Source of the DNA: Pseudomonadales bacterium
Lineage (GTDB): Bacteria; Pseudomonadota; Gammaproteobacteria; Pseudomonadales; Azotimanducaceae
DNA length: 64,000 nucleotides
Assembly: GCA_019090615.1 (NCBI GenBank)
Contig: JAHRVQ010000058.1
Location: forward strand, 16,727 to 80,726
Reading direction: 5' to 3'
The notes below the pieces were generated by a model. That model was not told the DNA's origin, did not search any database, and saw only the letters and a program-made list of their open reading frames with translations. A program made the position numbers and the translations under genes. Positions 47,247 to 56,780 of this stretch are shown here, in pieces (position 1 is the first letter of the stretch; every line of letters begins with the position of its first letter).

Positions 47247-48574
47247 GTTACGTAACCCTTATATGTTATCGAATGAATTGATGCATATGGATGCTAGCAA
47301 TTCTACCGAGGCGCAAAATAAATGAAGACTTGAATAGCAGTAACCTAACAGTAAAGCCGATGAGTATAGCATCCATACTATTGAAGGAGTCCACCTTTTC
47401 TGATCTGTACCAAAAATTCTAGAGACATACATCGAAACAAACTAAAACAATAAAAAACTAAAAAAACTAGGGACCCAGACTAGGAAAAAGCTAGGGACAC
47501 AGACCGATACTAGCTAAAGCTGTTAGATTATGACGTTGCGCTGGCCGTACGCCAAGGATTGCCGTATTTTTAGCATTGTGTGTTTAAATTCCGATGAATC
47601 GCAAAACGCGACTCAACAAATTAATAAATATCATCGTAGTTCGGGTGAATATAAAAACTAGTCCAAAGCATCCCCTGCACGCCGCCAATCAAAACGTGCC
47701 GCCCATTGCGCAAGTTCCTTTTTTAGCCCATAAGCGTGCTGGCGCTTTTTGATACTGGCAATTTTGCTAAACCAGATTAACTGTTTGTCTGTTAACTGGT
47801 CCGGCTTAAAGGGGCTCATTCAATGTAATTGATCGGTGTAGTCACCTAATGAGGTGGATAAGGTACTACTCGCTGGAGAAAAACCAGAAACTGGCGGTGC
47901 CATCAGGGCATGCAGTTGTGCTGGGTTTTGCTCAAGGTGCTGGAGTCGTCGATAAGTCGATGTATGGGCATAATCTTCAATGGCGGCACAGTCTCATGGT
48001 GCTGTAAGCAATCTCGTTTATTGGTGTGAGCGATTGCCGAGAAGACAGAAAAATTGGGCGGGTTCTAACATTTCAATATTTCAAGATAAATGTTGTCATC
48101 TGCCAATGACACGATAAAAACAACGATGCCTGGCAGCTATAATTCTATACCTGAGCATTTATCTCTAGGTCGGTATGTCATTTGGCTGTAGGTAGTGCCG
48201 TTGGAATATATGAACCCTCTAGAAATATATAGATGTAAGAATGTTAGCCCTCTATCGGTCAGCCCCACGTACCCTGACTCGGCGTTTGCAAAAGGGCTGG
48301 GCAAAACTGCATGCTTGCTGTTTTTGATAAGTAGCATAAATTCGGTGCAAACAAAATCGATTGTATGCGCTTTTTCTCATTGGTGGTTTTTTGTGCCTAT
48401 TTGTCATAGTACTTCAGTTTATCTGGTGCTGTATAGCTGCTGCTAACGATGATTGTGAGTTGGCTAGTAGGTCCTTGATTGCAGCCCTAACTAAGTAGCA
48501 ATGTACCGATTTGATGCGGCAAATATTTTTTGGTTGTTACTTCAGATTACGGAATTGTACAAAATTTATCTATT
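47247..48574. repeat. decaying module, copy 1
   Basis: From about 47440 to 48640 the sequence matches, with many changes and gaps, 55340-56230. It begins near a 'gggacacagaccga' stretch shared by both copies, and contains a 53-codon minus-strand ORF (47658-47819) plus further broken frames. It looks like an old duplicated element rather than a working gene block. Confidence 0.6.
47658..47819 (-). CDS. 53-residue ORF in duplicated module
   Basis: Basic short protein (SPFKPDQLTDKQL...KKRQHAYGLKKELAQWAARFDW). Its second half is conserved in the other module copy (55520-55615), where the frame is broken and the N-terminus lost. An upstream frame ending 'GDYTDQLH' stops one codon before its ATG. 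Conservation suggests it was once a real gene; family unknown. Confidence 0.35.
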   Translation of the reverse strand: MSPFKPDQLTDKQLIWFSKIASIKKRQHAYGLKKELAQWAARFDWRRAGDALD

Positions 48575-48901
48575 TCATCTGTGTGCTTCTAAAGCACCGC
48601 GCTGTGAAGGAAATTCCATCAGCCAAGGCATGACGATCAAGCGAGCTATACCGGCAGAAGTCAACACTGCACTTATCAGCCATGTAGGAGCCCGCCTGCC
48701 GAGTATAATTGCCTGTTTGTTTAATGGAATAATTTGGTCGTTGATACGAGTAAGTGGATTGATCAAGTGTTTTAACGCCTGCGGGTTAATTTGTGTCAGG
48801 CTTAATAAAATCGTTGCTCGAATAACCAGCAGCAAATAAACGAAAATGATCAAAATATAACTGGCGTCCGATTTGAGTTTCCAGACCTCGGGTGTGGTCA
48901 A
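48575..48901 (-). CDS. possible small two-helix membrane protein
   Basis: 108-residue frame from a TTG start. It has two hydrophobic helices (YILIIFVYLLLVIRATILL and TWLISAVLTSAGIARLIV). The segment 'LINPLTRINDQIIPL' resembles the inter-helix part of YggT-like proteins only slightly. The end (FPSQRGALEAHR) is conserved in the second module copy (near 56200). No good ribosome binding site. Could be decayed. Confidence 0.3.
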   Translation of the reverse strand: MTTPEVWKLKSDASYILIIFVYLLLVIRATILLSLTQINPQALKHLINPLTRINDQIIPLNKQAIILGRRAPTWLISAVLTSAGIARLIVMPWLMEFPSQRGALEAHR

Positions 48902-49117
48902 TCAGGCGCAAAATCGCGGTAGCATTATAGTTATGACCGCTCATTTTTACCCATTTGTGCGCGCACCCTAACAGCGCCAATTCTGATAGGGTGAAGAATG
49001 AGTAGGGTCAGGTTTCAGGTCTGGTCGCTTAGAAGTAGTACAAAAAAAGAACGTTCGACCGCAAAGTGGTCTCATCATGTGACTTTTTTATTCTGGCTGG
49101 TTTCTAGAATGCGGATT

Positions 49118-49456
49118 CTATAAGTTACTATCCAGTCGTATATAGTTAATTTCACATGGATTTGAATTTTGTACAATAACCATTTGCACCTTTTGCTGTG
49201 CGATATAAGCAGCGAGCAAAGCGGAATATTGTTCTTCTCTACGTACAGCTGTTGGACTAAGGGTGAAGTAATACCCGCCATCAGCAGGTGTACAATTTGC
49301 ATTGGTTTCAAGAAGCGGTGTTCCTACCTTGACAGTGCCGTCTGCGTAAATGAGCAAGGTATTGATGAGTGACGAACACCCCCACGATTGGCATTCGTCA
49401 GCCGCTGCGAATTCTGCGGTTAATAAAGCCGTAACCAAAAGTAATAATTTTTTCAT
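49118..49456 (-). CDS. small exported protein, paralogue B
   Basis: 112 residues with a clean signal peptide (about 1-19, ending EFAAA). AAGG lies 8 bases before ATG. Mature part: N-terminal Cys pair (ECQSWGC), 'NANCTPADGGYYFTLSP', helix 'YSALLAAYIAQQKVQMVIV', a further Cys and a final strand (INYIRLDS). It shares the helix-plus-Cys plan of its island neighbours. Function unknown; probably acts in the periplasm or outside. Confidence 0.65.
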   Translation of the reverse strand: MKKLLLLVTALLTAEFAAADECQSWGCSSLINTLLIYADGTVKVGTPLLETNANCTPADGGYYFTLSPTAVRREEQYSALLAAYIAQQKVQMVIVQNSNPCEINYIRLDSNL

Positions 49457-49919
49457 CTAAATGCCTTGTAGTTTATTGGTCACTAAGTTTTTTTGTCATT
49501 TTAAAAAAGCGCCCAAAATTATGGGTCGAAATTGGTGCGCTTGAGTATGCTCGTTGTTATAGAATGATACTGAAGCAACATGTAGGATATACGAAATTTT
49601 TATAAATGTCCTCCTGTAACGGAGATTTAGTGGTGGCCAACCAAAAAAAATAAAAACTCTATATGGTTGGTATGCAGATAGGCTCTGATCGGTTTTTGAG
49701 CATCATTTTCTTGGCAACCCTAGAAGATATATCCCAGGTCGTCAGATAGGCTATCGATCTGGATGTTTTTCAATACAGCTGACGATTTTAAAATTGAAGT
49801 AATTTCAACCGGGCCGATTCGCTTAATTTTGTTATTAGAAGTTCCCGTGATCGATAAGTTGTTCGCATATTTAAATGCTTAATTGTATCTCTAATAGGCC
49901 TCTGTGATACTTATTGAGC
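49457..49919. other. AT-rich gap without genes
   Basis: About 460 bp. No supported frame. A purine-rich 'aaaaaaaataaaaa' stretch and an imperfect inverted repeat ('ccaaccaaaa...tggttgg', near 49637-49672) are the only features. Confidence 0.45.
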
Positions 49920-50273
49920 TTATTCAAAGTCAATATTGTTAAAACTAGGGTATCCGTTATTTGAACAGCCAGTAACATTTAGACTTATACTAGTGGATAT
50001 TGCTTTGGCAGTTAATAAAGTAGACATGGCAGTTTCATAAAACGGACTACTGGACTCTAAAGAAAAATAACCGGTTTGAGGGCAAGCATTTGGATTTGTA
50101 TGTAAATTGGCGGTTATATTGGAAGGGTCAATTAAAGACACAATAACAAAGTTGGTCGTTCCATTCGTACTTACCCAAAATCTTCTGATTTCGCCCTTTG
50201 TTCCAACGGCAATAGCATTTGAAGTTATTACTAAACATAGGGTCATACAAGTTAACGATACTAGTGATTTCAC
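49920..50273 (-). CDS. small exported protein, paralogue C
   Basis: 117 residues from GTG 50273, which puts a standard signal peptide (KSLVSLTCMTLCLVITSNAIA) at the N-terminus; the longer frame from 50330 would bury it. GGAG lies 11 bases upstream. Mature part shows 'ACPQTGYFSLESSSPFYETAMSTLLTAKAISTSISLNVTGC' spread over the common plan: Cys, helix with YxxAMSTLLTA, second Cys, closing 'SFNNIDF' strand. Best-defined member of the island family. Confidence 0.65.
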   Translation of the reverse strand: MKSLVSLTCMTLCLVITSNAIAVGTKGEIRRFWVSTNGTTNFVIVSLIDPSNITANLHTNPNACPQTGYFSLESSSPFYETAMSTLLTAKAISTSISLNVTGCSNNGYPSFNNIDFE

Positions 50274-50844
50274 GATTGCTGAGTCTCCAAAATTATCAAA
50301 TAACCTACCTCGGTCAAGTGCTTTAGGCAAGTATAAATGTTAATTCAATGCGGTAAGCAGATTAAAAGGTCCCGTTGTTTAATGCATTGGCTATGATAAA
50401 ATAGCCAAATCTTACGAGATTGGATGCAATATTCAATAATTGGATATTTATCTAACAAATAGCACACTTGTTACTCCTATAGAAAGTTACCAGCAGTTTT
50501 TCATTGTGATGCGCAGAATCGCATCCCCAATGGATGCTGGCTTAAGCGCTCGGCGCAGTCCTAACGCCAGGCAACCGCTATAAAAATCGTCAATTCGCCG
50601 TGGGCAGTTGGGCCTAGCGCCGATCGACAACCGAAGTGCCAACCACGTGGCATCCAGGGTGTGACTGGGGGAAAGTCTGCGTTTTATAATCATGATCCAT
50701 CTAAAGCGATACACCAACAAAAGCTTGCCTTTATTGGCCGCCGGGACCCAAGCTTAGTGCCTTGATTTGTCCCTGTGTCTATTTTGTTATTGCGTGTCAT
50801 GAACCGCATCGGGTTGATGATTTTGTTCTTTTTTTTCGCTCGCT
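50274..50844. other. gap with doubtful 77-codon frame
   Basis: About 570 bp. A minus-strand frame (50487-50720) is basic, Cys-containing and GC-richer than its surroundings, but has no signal or family pattern. The GC shift suggests an inserted repeat-type element. Confidence 0.35.
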
Positions 50845-51192
50845 CTATGGTTGGATGCTAATTTCAGTAATACACGGGACGCTAGTACCACAACAAGCAG
50901 ACGCTTGAATTTGTACGGCTTTGCCGGCTACTGATGCAGCTAAGGCGATGCTAGATTTCATATTGTTGTTTGTTGTGGCTGGGCTGGTACAAGCTACATG
51001 GCGATAGTTACCAGGGCACATATCATTAGTCACCCAATTTTCATTGTTTTCGCTGTAAATGCAAAAAGAGCCGTCTGAATTGGTGGCGTGAAATCTTACG
51101 ATTTTTAAATAGTCGCTAACTTCTTCTGCGACAGCGGTATTAATATGGCTAAATAATACTGCCGGTATAATGAACGATAAGTATTTTTTCAT
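50845..51192 (-). CDS. small exported protein, paralogue D
   Basis: 115 residues from ATG 51192, chosen because it begins a proper signal peptide (KKYLSFIIPAVLFSHINTAVA). The mature protein starts 'DYLKIVRFHATNSDGSFCIYSE' and continues with 'SIALAASVAGKAVQIQASACC' and 'CITEISI'. It has six Cys. The first stretch recalls the B subunit of subtilase cytotoxin (ITQFH...FCIEG), compared from memory and not tested. Belongs to the same island family. Confidence 0.65.
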   Translation of the reverse strand: MKKYLSFIIPAVLFSHINTAVAEEVSDYLKIVRFHATNSDGSFCIYSENNENWVTNDMCPGNYRHVACTSPATTNNNMKSSIALAASVAGKAVQIQASACCGTSVPCITEISIQP

Positions 51193-52053
51193 AATTACGT
51201 TTTGCCTGGGGGTTAATAGTTGAAGTTGGCGGTAGTGCGCCTTCACTATGTTTGGCACTTGTTAATATCGTTGCTTTGCATCTAACGATTGTCTTTCGAG
51301 TTGCGTCACGCACTTTTTGCCTAATTTTTGTAGATGTTGATGTTGATGTTGATGTTGATTATCCGAAGCTAATACGAACACTTGTTGGTTATTGCCACGA
51401 GGCTGAAGTATGCCAGCTTATATTGTTGTTTTCTAGAAAGATCAACAGGGGCATAATAGACCTAACTGAAAACTATTTGATACGTGATTCTTTTAGCCGT
51501 TGATCGAGGATCGCATATGTTCCAGGGATAGTTGAATAAAAGTGAGGAGAATCGTCGGCCCAAACCCTGCAAGAGGAATTGAGGCGTGATGGCTAAAGTG
51601 ATTGCAAGTACTAACTTTGGTAACTTCGGTGTGCTTTGTTGGCCAACATTTGTCGCTCATCACCCCGCTCTAATGCCTGGCCAATAAGGGAGCTGTTACC
51701 TGGGCAATTTTGTTTGCCCGTTTTGTATTTTTCAGCTGTGCTACGTTGGGCTTTAGTAGCGAGGCTTTGTTGGAGTGCGGCCTATATAATAGGGTCATAA
51801 TGTCACCAGTCAAAGATGCCTTTGGCAAAACAAATATTCCTCGAATTCGTTAGGTGCCGCCGTTGCTGCGACAATGGTTAGGTAAGATAATGCTTGGCTT
51901 AGATAGCGGTTGAATAATTGCGAGTTGATTATAGTGGAATCATAGAGTTTTCTGTATATCACCATGATAGGATGTTGCGCTATTGGTGGCGCTATTTGTT
52001 AGGGGTCTAATCGCGCCATTATTCAGGATTGTTTGCTAATTTAAGGAAGAACA
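51193..52053. other. gene-poor gap with hexanucleotide repeat
   Basis: About 860 bp. Holds a (gttgat)n simple repeat of four to five units at about 51334-51360. A frame reading through it gives Val-Asp repeats but lacks a ribosome binding site and any family pattern. Nothing else supported. Confidence 0.45.
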
Positions 52054-52434
52054 ATGCGGCGGAAAAATATCGTGAAAAATTTTGTTTTATGGACGGTGGT
52101 TGTAAATGTGTTTTTTTTATCGAGCAGCACTATTGCTAATGGTGTCTCAACAAGTGTTTCTTCTTCGGACATTAAAGCGCTGTCTATTTATACGGCGCAT
52201 CAGGAAGATTTGAACTTGCAAAACTATGCAGTGCTTGAAATTAATGGCGGGCTGAGTGGGCCATGTACCTCTGGTGTCTTTGTTAATGTAGAAGATAACC
52301 CCGCAACATATTCAATGTTGTTAGCCGGTGTGTTGTCCAACAAGAGTATGGCCATGGTGTATGATAACGAAAAATTTGGCCCTTGGGGTGACTCGTCGTG
52401 GTGTGCGTTGCTCACGCTTGGCGTGAGCCCTTAA
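52054..52434 (+). CDS. small exported protein, paralogue E
   Basis: 126 residues. Signal peptide about 1-32 (ending TIANG). AAGGA lies 6 bases before ATG. Mature part: 'IKALSIYTAHQ', 'YAVLEINGGLSGPCTSGVFV', helix 'YSMLLAGVLSNKSMAMVY', and 'PWGDSSWCALLTLGV' at the end. The PWGDSSxCA motif is shared with paralogue H. Same strand as F and G, opposite to A-D. Confidence 0.65.
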   Translation: MRRKNIVKNFVLWTVVVNVFFLSSSTIANGVSTSVSSSDIKALSIYTAHQEDLNLQNYAVLEINGGLSGPCTSGVFVNVEDNPATYSMLLAGVLSNKSMAMVYDNEKFGPWGDSSWCALLTLGVSP

Positions 52435-52749
52435 AAATCGACTAGTACCATAAGCCAAACCCAGGCTTCTTCTGCTTATTAGTTGGTTAGTACGCTTTGA
52501 TAGCCTTCGCTTATGTAATGAGAAATTATTTTTGAAAGTGCTTTCGGGCAGTCAATGCCTCCGGTACTATTGATCCAAAATTGGCTGACCGGGGTAATGG
52601 TCGTGGCCTTTTTTGATCGCCGTGTTAGTCGGTAAATTTTATAATGGTTGATTAAGCTAACGCTAGTGCTGATTTGGCGTTGCGTTATGTGGAAAGCCTA
52701 TTATTTACAAGTTGGTGGTGCTTTTAGGCACATGTTATGCTGGGAATAT
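52435..52749. other. gap before lipoprotein gene
   Basis: About 315 bp. The in-frame extension upstream of ATG 52750 is open but has no export signal and no ribosome binding site, so it is treated as non-coding leader. Confidence 0.4.
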
Positions 52750-53373
52750 ATGCCTCGAATATCCATAGTTTTTCTTTCATTCTTTATGCTCGGTTACGTT
52801 TCTGGATGCGCTTCAATATCAACTGGTTCGATAGTTGTGCAGCCAAAAGATCTCTATTATCAAGCAGAAACTGGAAATGGTGAGCGTCTGGCACAGCCGG
52901 TTAAGGATAGGTCGGTCTTGGTTAATAACGAACTGATTTTCACTATGCCTGGCAATGCTGTGTTGGGCATAGCCATGAGCGTTGGCGCCATTAAAGTTAC
53001 TACTAAGGCGCTTGAGGATATGGCGCCAATCGGATTGGTTGAGTTGGTAAGTAGTAATATCCCAGTTCAACTTCAAAATATGGCTGTTATCCTGGCGCCT
53101 TATTGTTATCTATTTGGACATCCCGACGCCTATGTTGAGTCTAGAATCGCTATAACCAACAACATTTATAAGCCAACAAACTCTAGTGGGCCGAATACTA
53201 TTAATGATCGGGAAAATACTACTACGCTTAAGCGCCGTTCTGAGCGGCGTCCAGTTCGGGGGGCGCAATCCTGGGTGGCTGATAATGGTGAATTATTGGC
53301 GAGCCAATGCCGAGAAGGGGTGCTTAAGTTGCTCAATTCAATGGGGCCAGAAATAGAATGGGATAGTAGCTGA
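52750..53373 (+). CDS. lipoprotein of unknown function
   Basis: 207 residues from ATG 52750, chosen because GGGA lies 5 bases upstream and a lipoprotein signal follows at once (PRISIVFLSFFMLGYVSGC; modified Cys near residue 20). The mature protein begins 'ASISTGSIVVQPKDLYY' and has a helical middle with 'LENMAPIGLVELVSSNIPVQLQ'-like spacing and a basic, Arg-rich stretch near the end (LKRRSERRPVRG). No family recognised. It differs from the small Cys-rich paralogues around it. Confidence 0.6.
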   Translation: MPRISIVFLSFFMLGYVSGCASISTGSIVVQPKDLYYQAETGNGERLAQPVKDRSVLVNNELIFTMPGNAVLGIAMSVGAIKVTTKALEDMAPIGLVELVSSNIPVQLQNMAVILAPYCYLFGHPDAYVESRIAITNNIYKPTNSSGPNTINDRENTTTLKRRSERRPVRGAQSWVADNGELLASQCREGVLKLLNSMGPEIEWDSS

Positions 53374-53889
53374 GCCTGACCCCTGATTGGGTGTCATATG
53401 GTTGAATGTGCATTAGGATTTTTAGTGAATATAATTACTTCGTTACAATGCGGCGACTTATTCGATAGGTAAGATAATTGGTCAAATGGTTCTAGCGGTT
53501 GGTTGTGTGGTGGGTGCTGGCGAGGCTTGATTGCCAGTCAGGCTAATGTGACATTTTGCTGTGATTGTAGGGGGTAGCTTAATGGTTTTGTCTCGTAGTG
53601 GAACGTTGTGCCGCGCTAGCATGTCGTTGTTCGTAGGCTGTTATAAAATCGTGTGTTTGATTTTTATATGAAATGTTTGCCAGAATTCAGATTAGTAGAT
53701 TAGTAGATTTGTTGGTAGTAAATAGTGTCCTCGCAGGTGAATCTACGGTGGCGGATAAAACGGTTGGTATGATACTGTACGTGATCGATATAGTGGCGGT
53801 TATATATATTATGCGTATAGTTCGAATTTACCCGAAAGAATTAAGGTAAGGCGTAAACAAACATGCTGTGAAATAATATTGGAGCGGTA
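53374..53889. other. gap without genes
   Basis: About 515 bp. Short direct repeat 'gattagtagatt' near 53690-53710. No supported frame. Confidence 0.4.
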
Positions 53890-54243
53890 ATGAAACTAAT
53901 TAATCTCTTCAGGTTTTTGGCGCTGATAATATTGGCTTTTGAAGGTGCGCATGCTGCTGCATGGACCGCCACCAGCGGCGAAATTAGTGATCTAAGAATG
54001 TATAATGGCGAACGAATTATTGCAAATTTTTCCGGTGGACAACTGCCCTGTGGTACTTCCGATTTTCAAATAAAAGAGGATTTTGCCGATTCTGAAAAAC
54101 TAGCACTTTACAAGGAAATTTACTCGCTTCTATTGGTAGCTGTTTCCACTAATAGGCAGGTTAAGTTGCAGCTAACCGTTGATCCAACGGACTGCGCTGG
54201 TGGTCTATCGAAGATTATTGGTGTGTGGTTATACGATCAATAA
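53890..54243 (+). CDS. small exported protein, paralogue F
   Basis: 117 residues, signal peptide about 1-22 (ending AHAA). GGAG lies 6 bases before ATG. Mature part follows the family plan: 'GEISDLRMYNGERIIANF', Cys in 'LPCGTSDF', helix 'YSLLLVAVSTNRQVKLQL', Cys in 'TDCAGG', closing 'IIGVWLYD'. Two Cys are spaced to form a disulfide. Confidence 0.68.
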   Translation: MKLINLFRFLALIILAFEGAHAAAWTATSGEISDLRMYNGERIIANFSGGQLPCGTSDFQIKEDFADSEKLALYKEIYSLLLVAVSTNRQVKLQLTVDPTDCAGGLSKIIGVWLYDQ

Positions 54244-54625
54244 CCTGATTTAAGCCCAATATGAGTTTTTATATGCTACGTTGATTGGATTGGTCGGAAT
54301 AGGTAATTCTAAACCTCGTCGCTAGCCTGTAGCGTCGAATCCAATCCGGGTAAAATTCGTATATTGAACCGCCGCGGTTGTTTTTTAACCAGAGGTGCCC
54401 ATGCCCAATAATTTTTATAAGCCGCGGCGCCAATACTATTTTTAATACAGCTCTAAATGTAAAGGTAAGTAAAATATTACCTTTACTGTAGAACTAACAG
54501 GGGTATTGATACCTTGTGCGCCATTTTGGCTTGCGTTTGGATTAATGGGGCAGGTGTTGCTAACTACTGTTTTATGTCGAAATAACAGCTCCGATCCAAT
54601 AATAGCAATTTAGCACAACTAGATA
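54244..54625. other. gap without genes
   Basis: About 380 bp. Contains matching inverted pieces 'ttggattggt' and 'atccaatcc' (about 54283-54350) that might pair, but nothing coding. Confidence 0.4.
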
Positions 54626-54994
54626 ATGGCAAGCGAAGTGAGCGGGGATCGCCTAAAGAAAGTTTCAATACTGGTTGTTCTGACGTGTGTGGTTAGTATG
54701 TCGAAGGCATACGCTGCTACAACCAGTACCGCTGTCCCAATTCGTATCGATGTTGACAGAAATGGCGGAATGGTGGTTTGTGGAAATTTTGGAAATCCGA
54801 ATAATTGTACAATCGGCGGCAGATTTTACGTGAGCAAGTCACCCTCGCAATATTCAGAAACCCATTCGATAGTTTTCTTGCCGCCGCAAAACTTTACATT
54901 TCCAGCCAGCGAACAGCGCATACGCTCGAATCACCCCAGGGTGGTGGCGCTTCGTCGCTGTAAGAGAAAGTTAAATTGCTCGATGATGCCCTAG
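54626..54994 (+). pseudogene. small exported protein, paralogue G, probably 3'-truncated
   Basis: Signal peptide (KKVSILVVLTCVVSMSKAYAA) followed by the first half of the family plan: 'IRIDVDRNGGMVVCGNF', 'NNCTIGGRFYVSKSPSQYSETHS'. The expected helix, second Cys and closing strand are replaced by a basic tail (RRCKRKLNCSMMP) that is simply antisense to the end of paralogue H. A deletion seems to have joined two convergent genes. ATG 54626 lacks a good ribosome binding site. Confidence 0.55.
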
Positions 54995-55223
54995 CTGCGA
55001 TCAGCATGCTTTGAGAAACACTATCATCTTTGGCGATGTATAACTCTGAACATCCTCCTGACAGCGCTTTATCTATCTTAAAGGTCATTATGTTCTCTAC
55101 ACTAGCGTTGTTCATTTTTACCGTGTGATACCTGATTGATTTCAAGATATCAGTTTCAATATAGGCGGCCGAATAGGCCGAGCTAGACGCAAAGATTAAC
55201 ATTCCATATATAAAATATTTCAT
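54894..55223 (-). CDS. small exported protein, paralogue H
   Basis: 109 residues with a signal peptide (about 1-19). Mature part: 'ILKSIRYHTVKMNN', 'GGCSELYIAKDDSVSQSMLIAARASSSNLTFSY' in family layout, then 'PPPWGDSSVCAVRWLEM'. It shares PWGDSSxCA with paralogue E and ends a few residues later, so it is nearly full length. Its last 101 bases overlap paralogue G on the other strand. Confidence 0.6.
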   Translation of the reverse strand: MKYFIYGMLIFASSSAYSAAYIETDILKSIRYHTVKMNNASVENIMTFKIDKALSGGCSELYIAKDDSVSQSMLIAARASSSNLTFSYSDEAPPPWGDSSVCAVRWLEM

Positions 55224-56780
55224 TTATACTTACTTTTTTATATTAAAAATTGATCTTTCCCATCAAAAGTAGATACCATTTAAGCACATTCCCTTAAGTA
55301 ATTCTGTTCATATTCGTGTGGGCTCATATTCGTGTGGGCTTTTGTAACTTAGAAAAAATTTGGGACACAGACCGAAAAGAAAAAAATTGTTGGGTTCTGA
55401 TATTGCGCTGGTTATAGGCCAAGGGTTGCTTATATTTTTGGCATTGTGTGTCTAAAGTACGATGAATCGCAGAACGCGACTATAAAAATGACAAATATTA
55501 TCGGAGTTAAGGTGAATATAAAAACTAGCCCAAAGCCTCCCCCCTGCACACCGCCAATCAAAACGTGCTGCCGATTGCTCAAATTCCTTTTTTAGCCCAT
55601 AGGTGTGCTGGCGTTTTTTAATGTAATTGATCGATATAGTCACACAGGGCACCTAATGAAGTGGGTAAGGGTTTGCTCGTTGGGATTAAACCAGAGGCCC
55701 AGGTTGCCACCAGGGCAAACTTGCTGGGTTTTTCTAACGGTACTGTCGGCAAAGTCGTTTGTTGATGTGAGCGGTTACTGAGACGATAGGAAATCATGGG
55801 CAGAGTTCTTACCTTCCAACATCAATGTTGAAATCTAACGATGAGATGACAAAAAAACCATGCCTAGCAACTTATCTCAACGTCGGTACGTTATTTGGCT
55901 TTAGCTTGTGCCGTCGGGACTATAGTAAAATCCCATTGCTTACAACGTCGATTGTATATGCCTTTTTTAATAGGTGATTGTATGCCAATTGGTCACCCTG
56001 TTTCAGTTTATCTAGTGCCGTTTTGCACCTTATAACGATAATGCTGAATTGGCTGGTAGGCCCTTGATTGCAGCGTTCAATAAGTAGCAATGTACCGCAT
56101 TGATGTGGTAATACTTTTTCGGTTGTTTCTTAAGATTAGCAAATCGTACGAAAATTTGTCTATTTTTACGGTGTGTTTTTAAGGCGCTGCGCTGTGGAGG
56201 AAATTTGTTAGGCAAGGGTGTGGGGATGACTGATGCGAATCAAAATCTATTGAAAGTCAGATGGCATGAGCTGATTGATGATGGGCGAATAAGGTTTCAT
56301 AGTAAAACGTGCGCAATCTGGTATAGCTTGTAGCCTCGCGGCCAATTAATTTTTAGGATTGTATCGTCGGACAACTAAAAGGCGATGCTGAGCATTATTT
56401 TGTCGAAATAATATCTAGTCAATAAGGCTGAACAGAAAATAGGCACTAGTATGGTTTTGACTGCGTGGGGGGCTGCCTATAATCCCTCCGCCGTGATTAG
56501 ACCACATGGAATTGTTGATATATTTGATGATGAGAGTTGTCATTAATGGCGACCCACAAGCCGCCCCATTCTGGTGAATTTATTGTTGCGACTTATATGG
56601 CCCGCTGGCGAGCAAATTATAAAGTCAGGTTGAGTAAGGTAAGCAAAGTGAAATTTTATGCGACATAACGGTGTCGTCTCAAATGGACGGTGCTAACTAA
56701 ATTATACTATTAGTGCTTGCGTTGGACGAGGTTGATCAATATTCTGCCTTTATACCAGTATATATACGGTGCAAAAGTCA
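55224..56780. repeat. decaying module, copy 2, and flanking gene-poor DNA
   Basis: About 55340-56230 matches 47440-48640 at many positions ('gggacacagaccga', 'gatgaatcgcagaacgcgac', 'ccgccaatcaaaacgtg', 'cagcgttcaataagtagcaatgtacc'). The small basic ORF of copy 1 is broken here. The right part, 56230-56780, has no supported frame. Confidence 0.55.

Noticed and set aside
50487..50720. 77-codon minus-strand frame as a gene
   Set aside because: No signal, domain or ribosome binding site; its different base composition suggests an inserted repeat.
51252..51503. 83-codon frame with Val-Asp repeats
   Set aside because: Produced by a hexanucleotide repeat; no ribosome binding site or family pattern.
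46917..55223. Integron cassette array
   Set aside because: Genes are in both orientations with 300-900 bp gaps and no regular attC-like sites were found between them.
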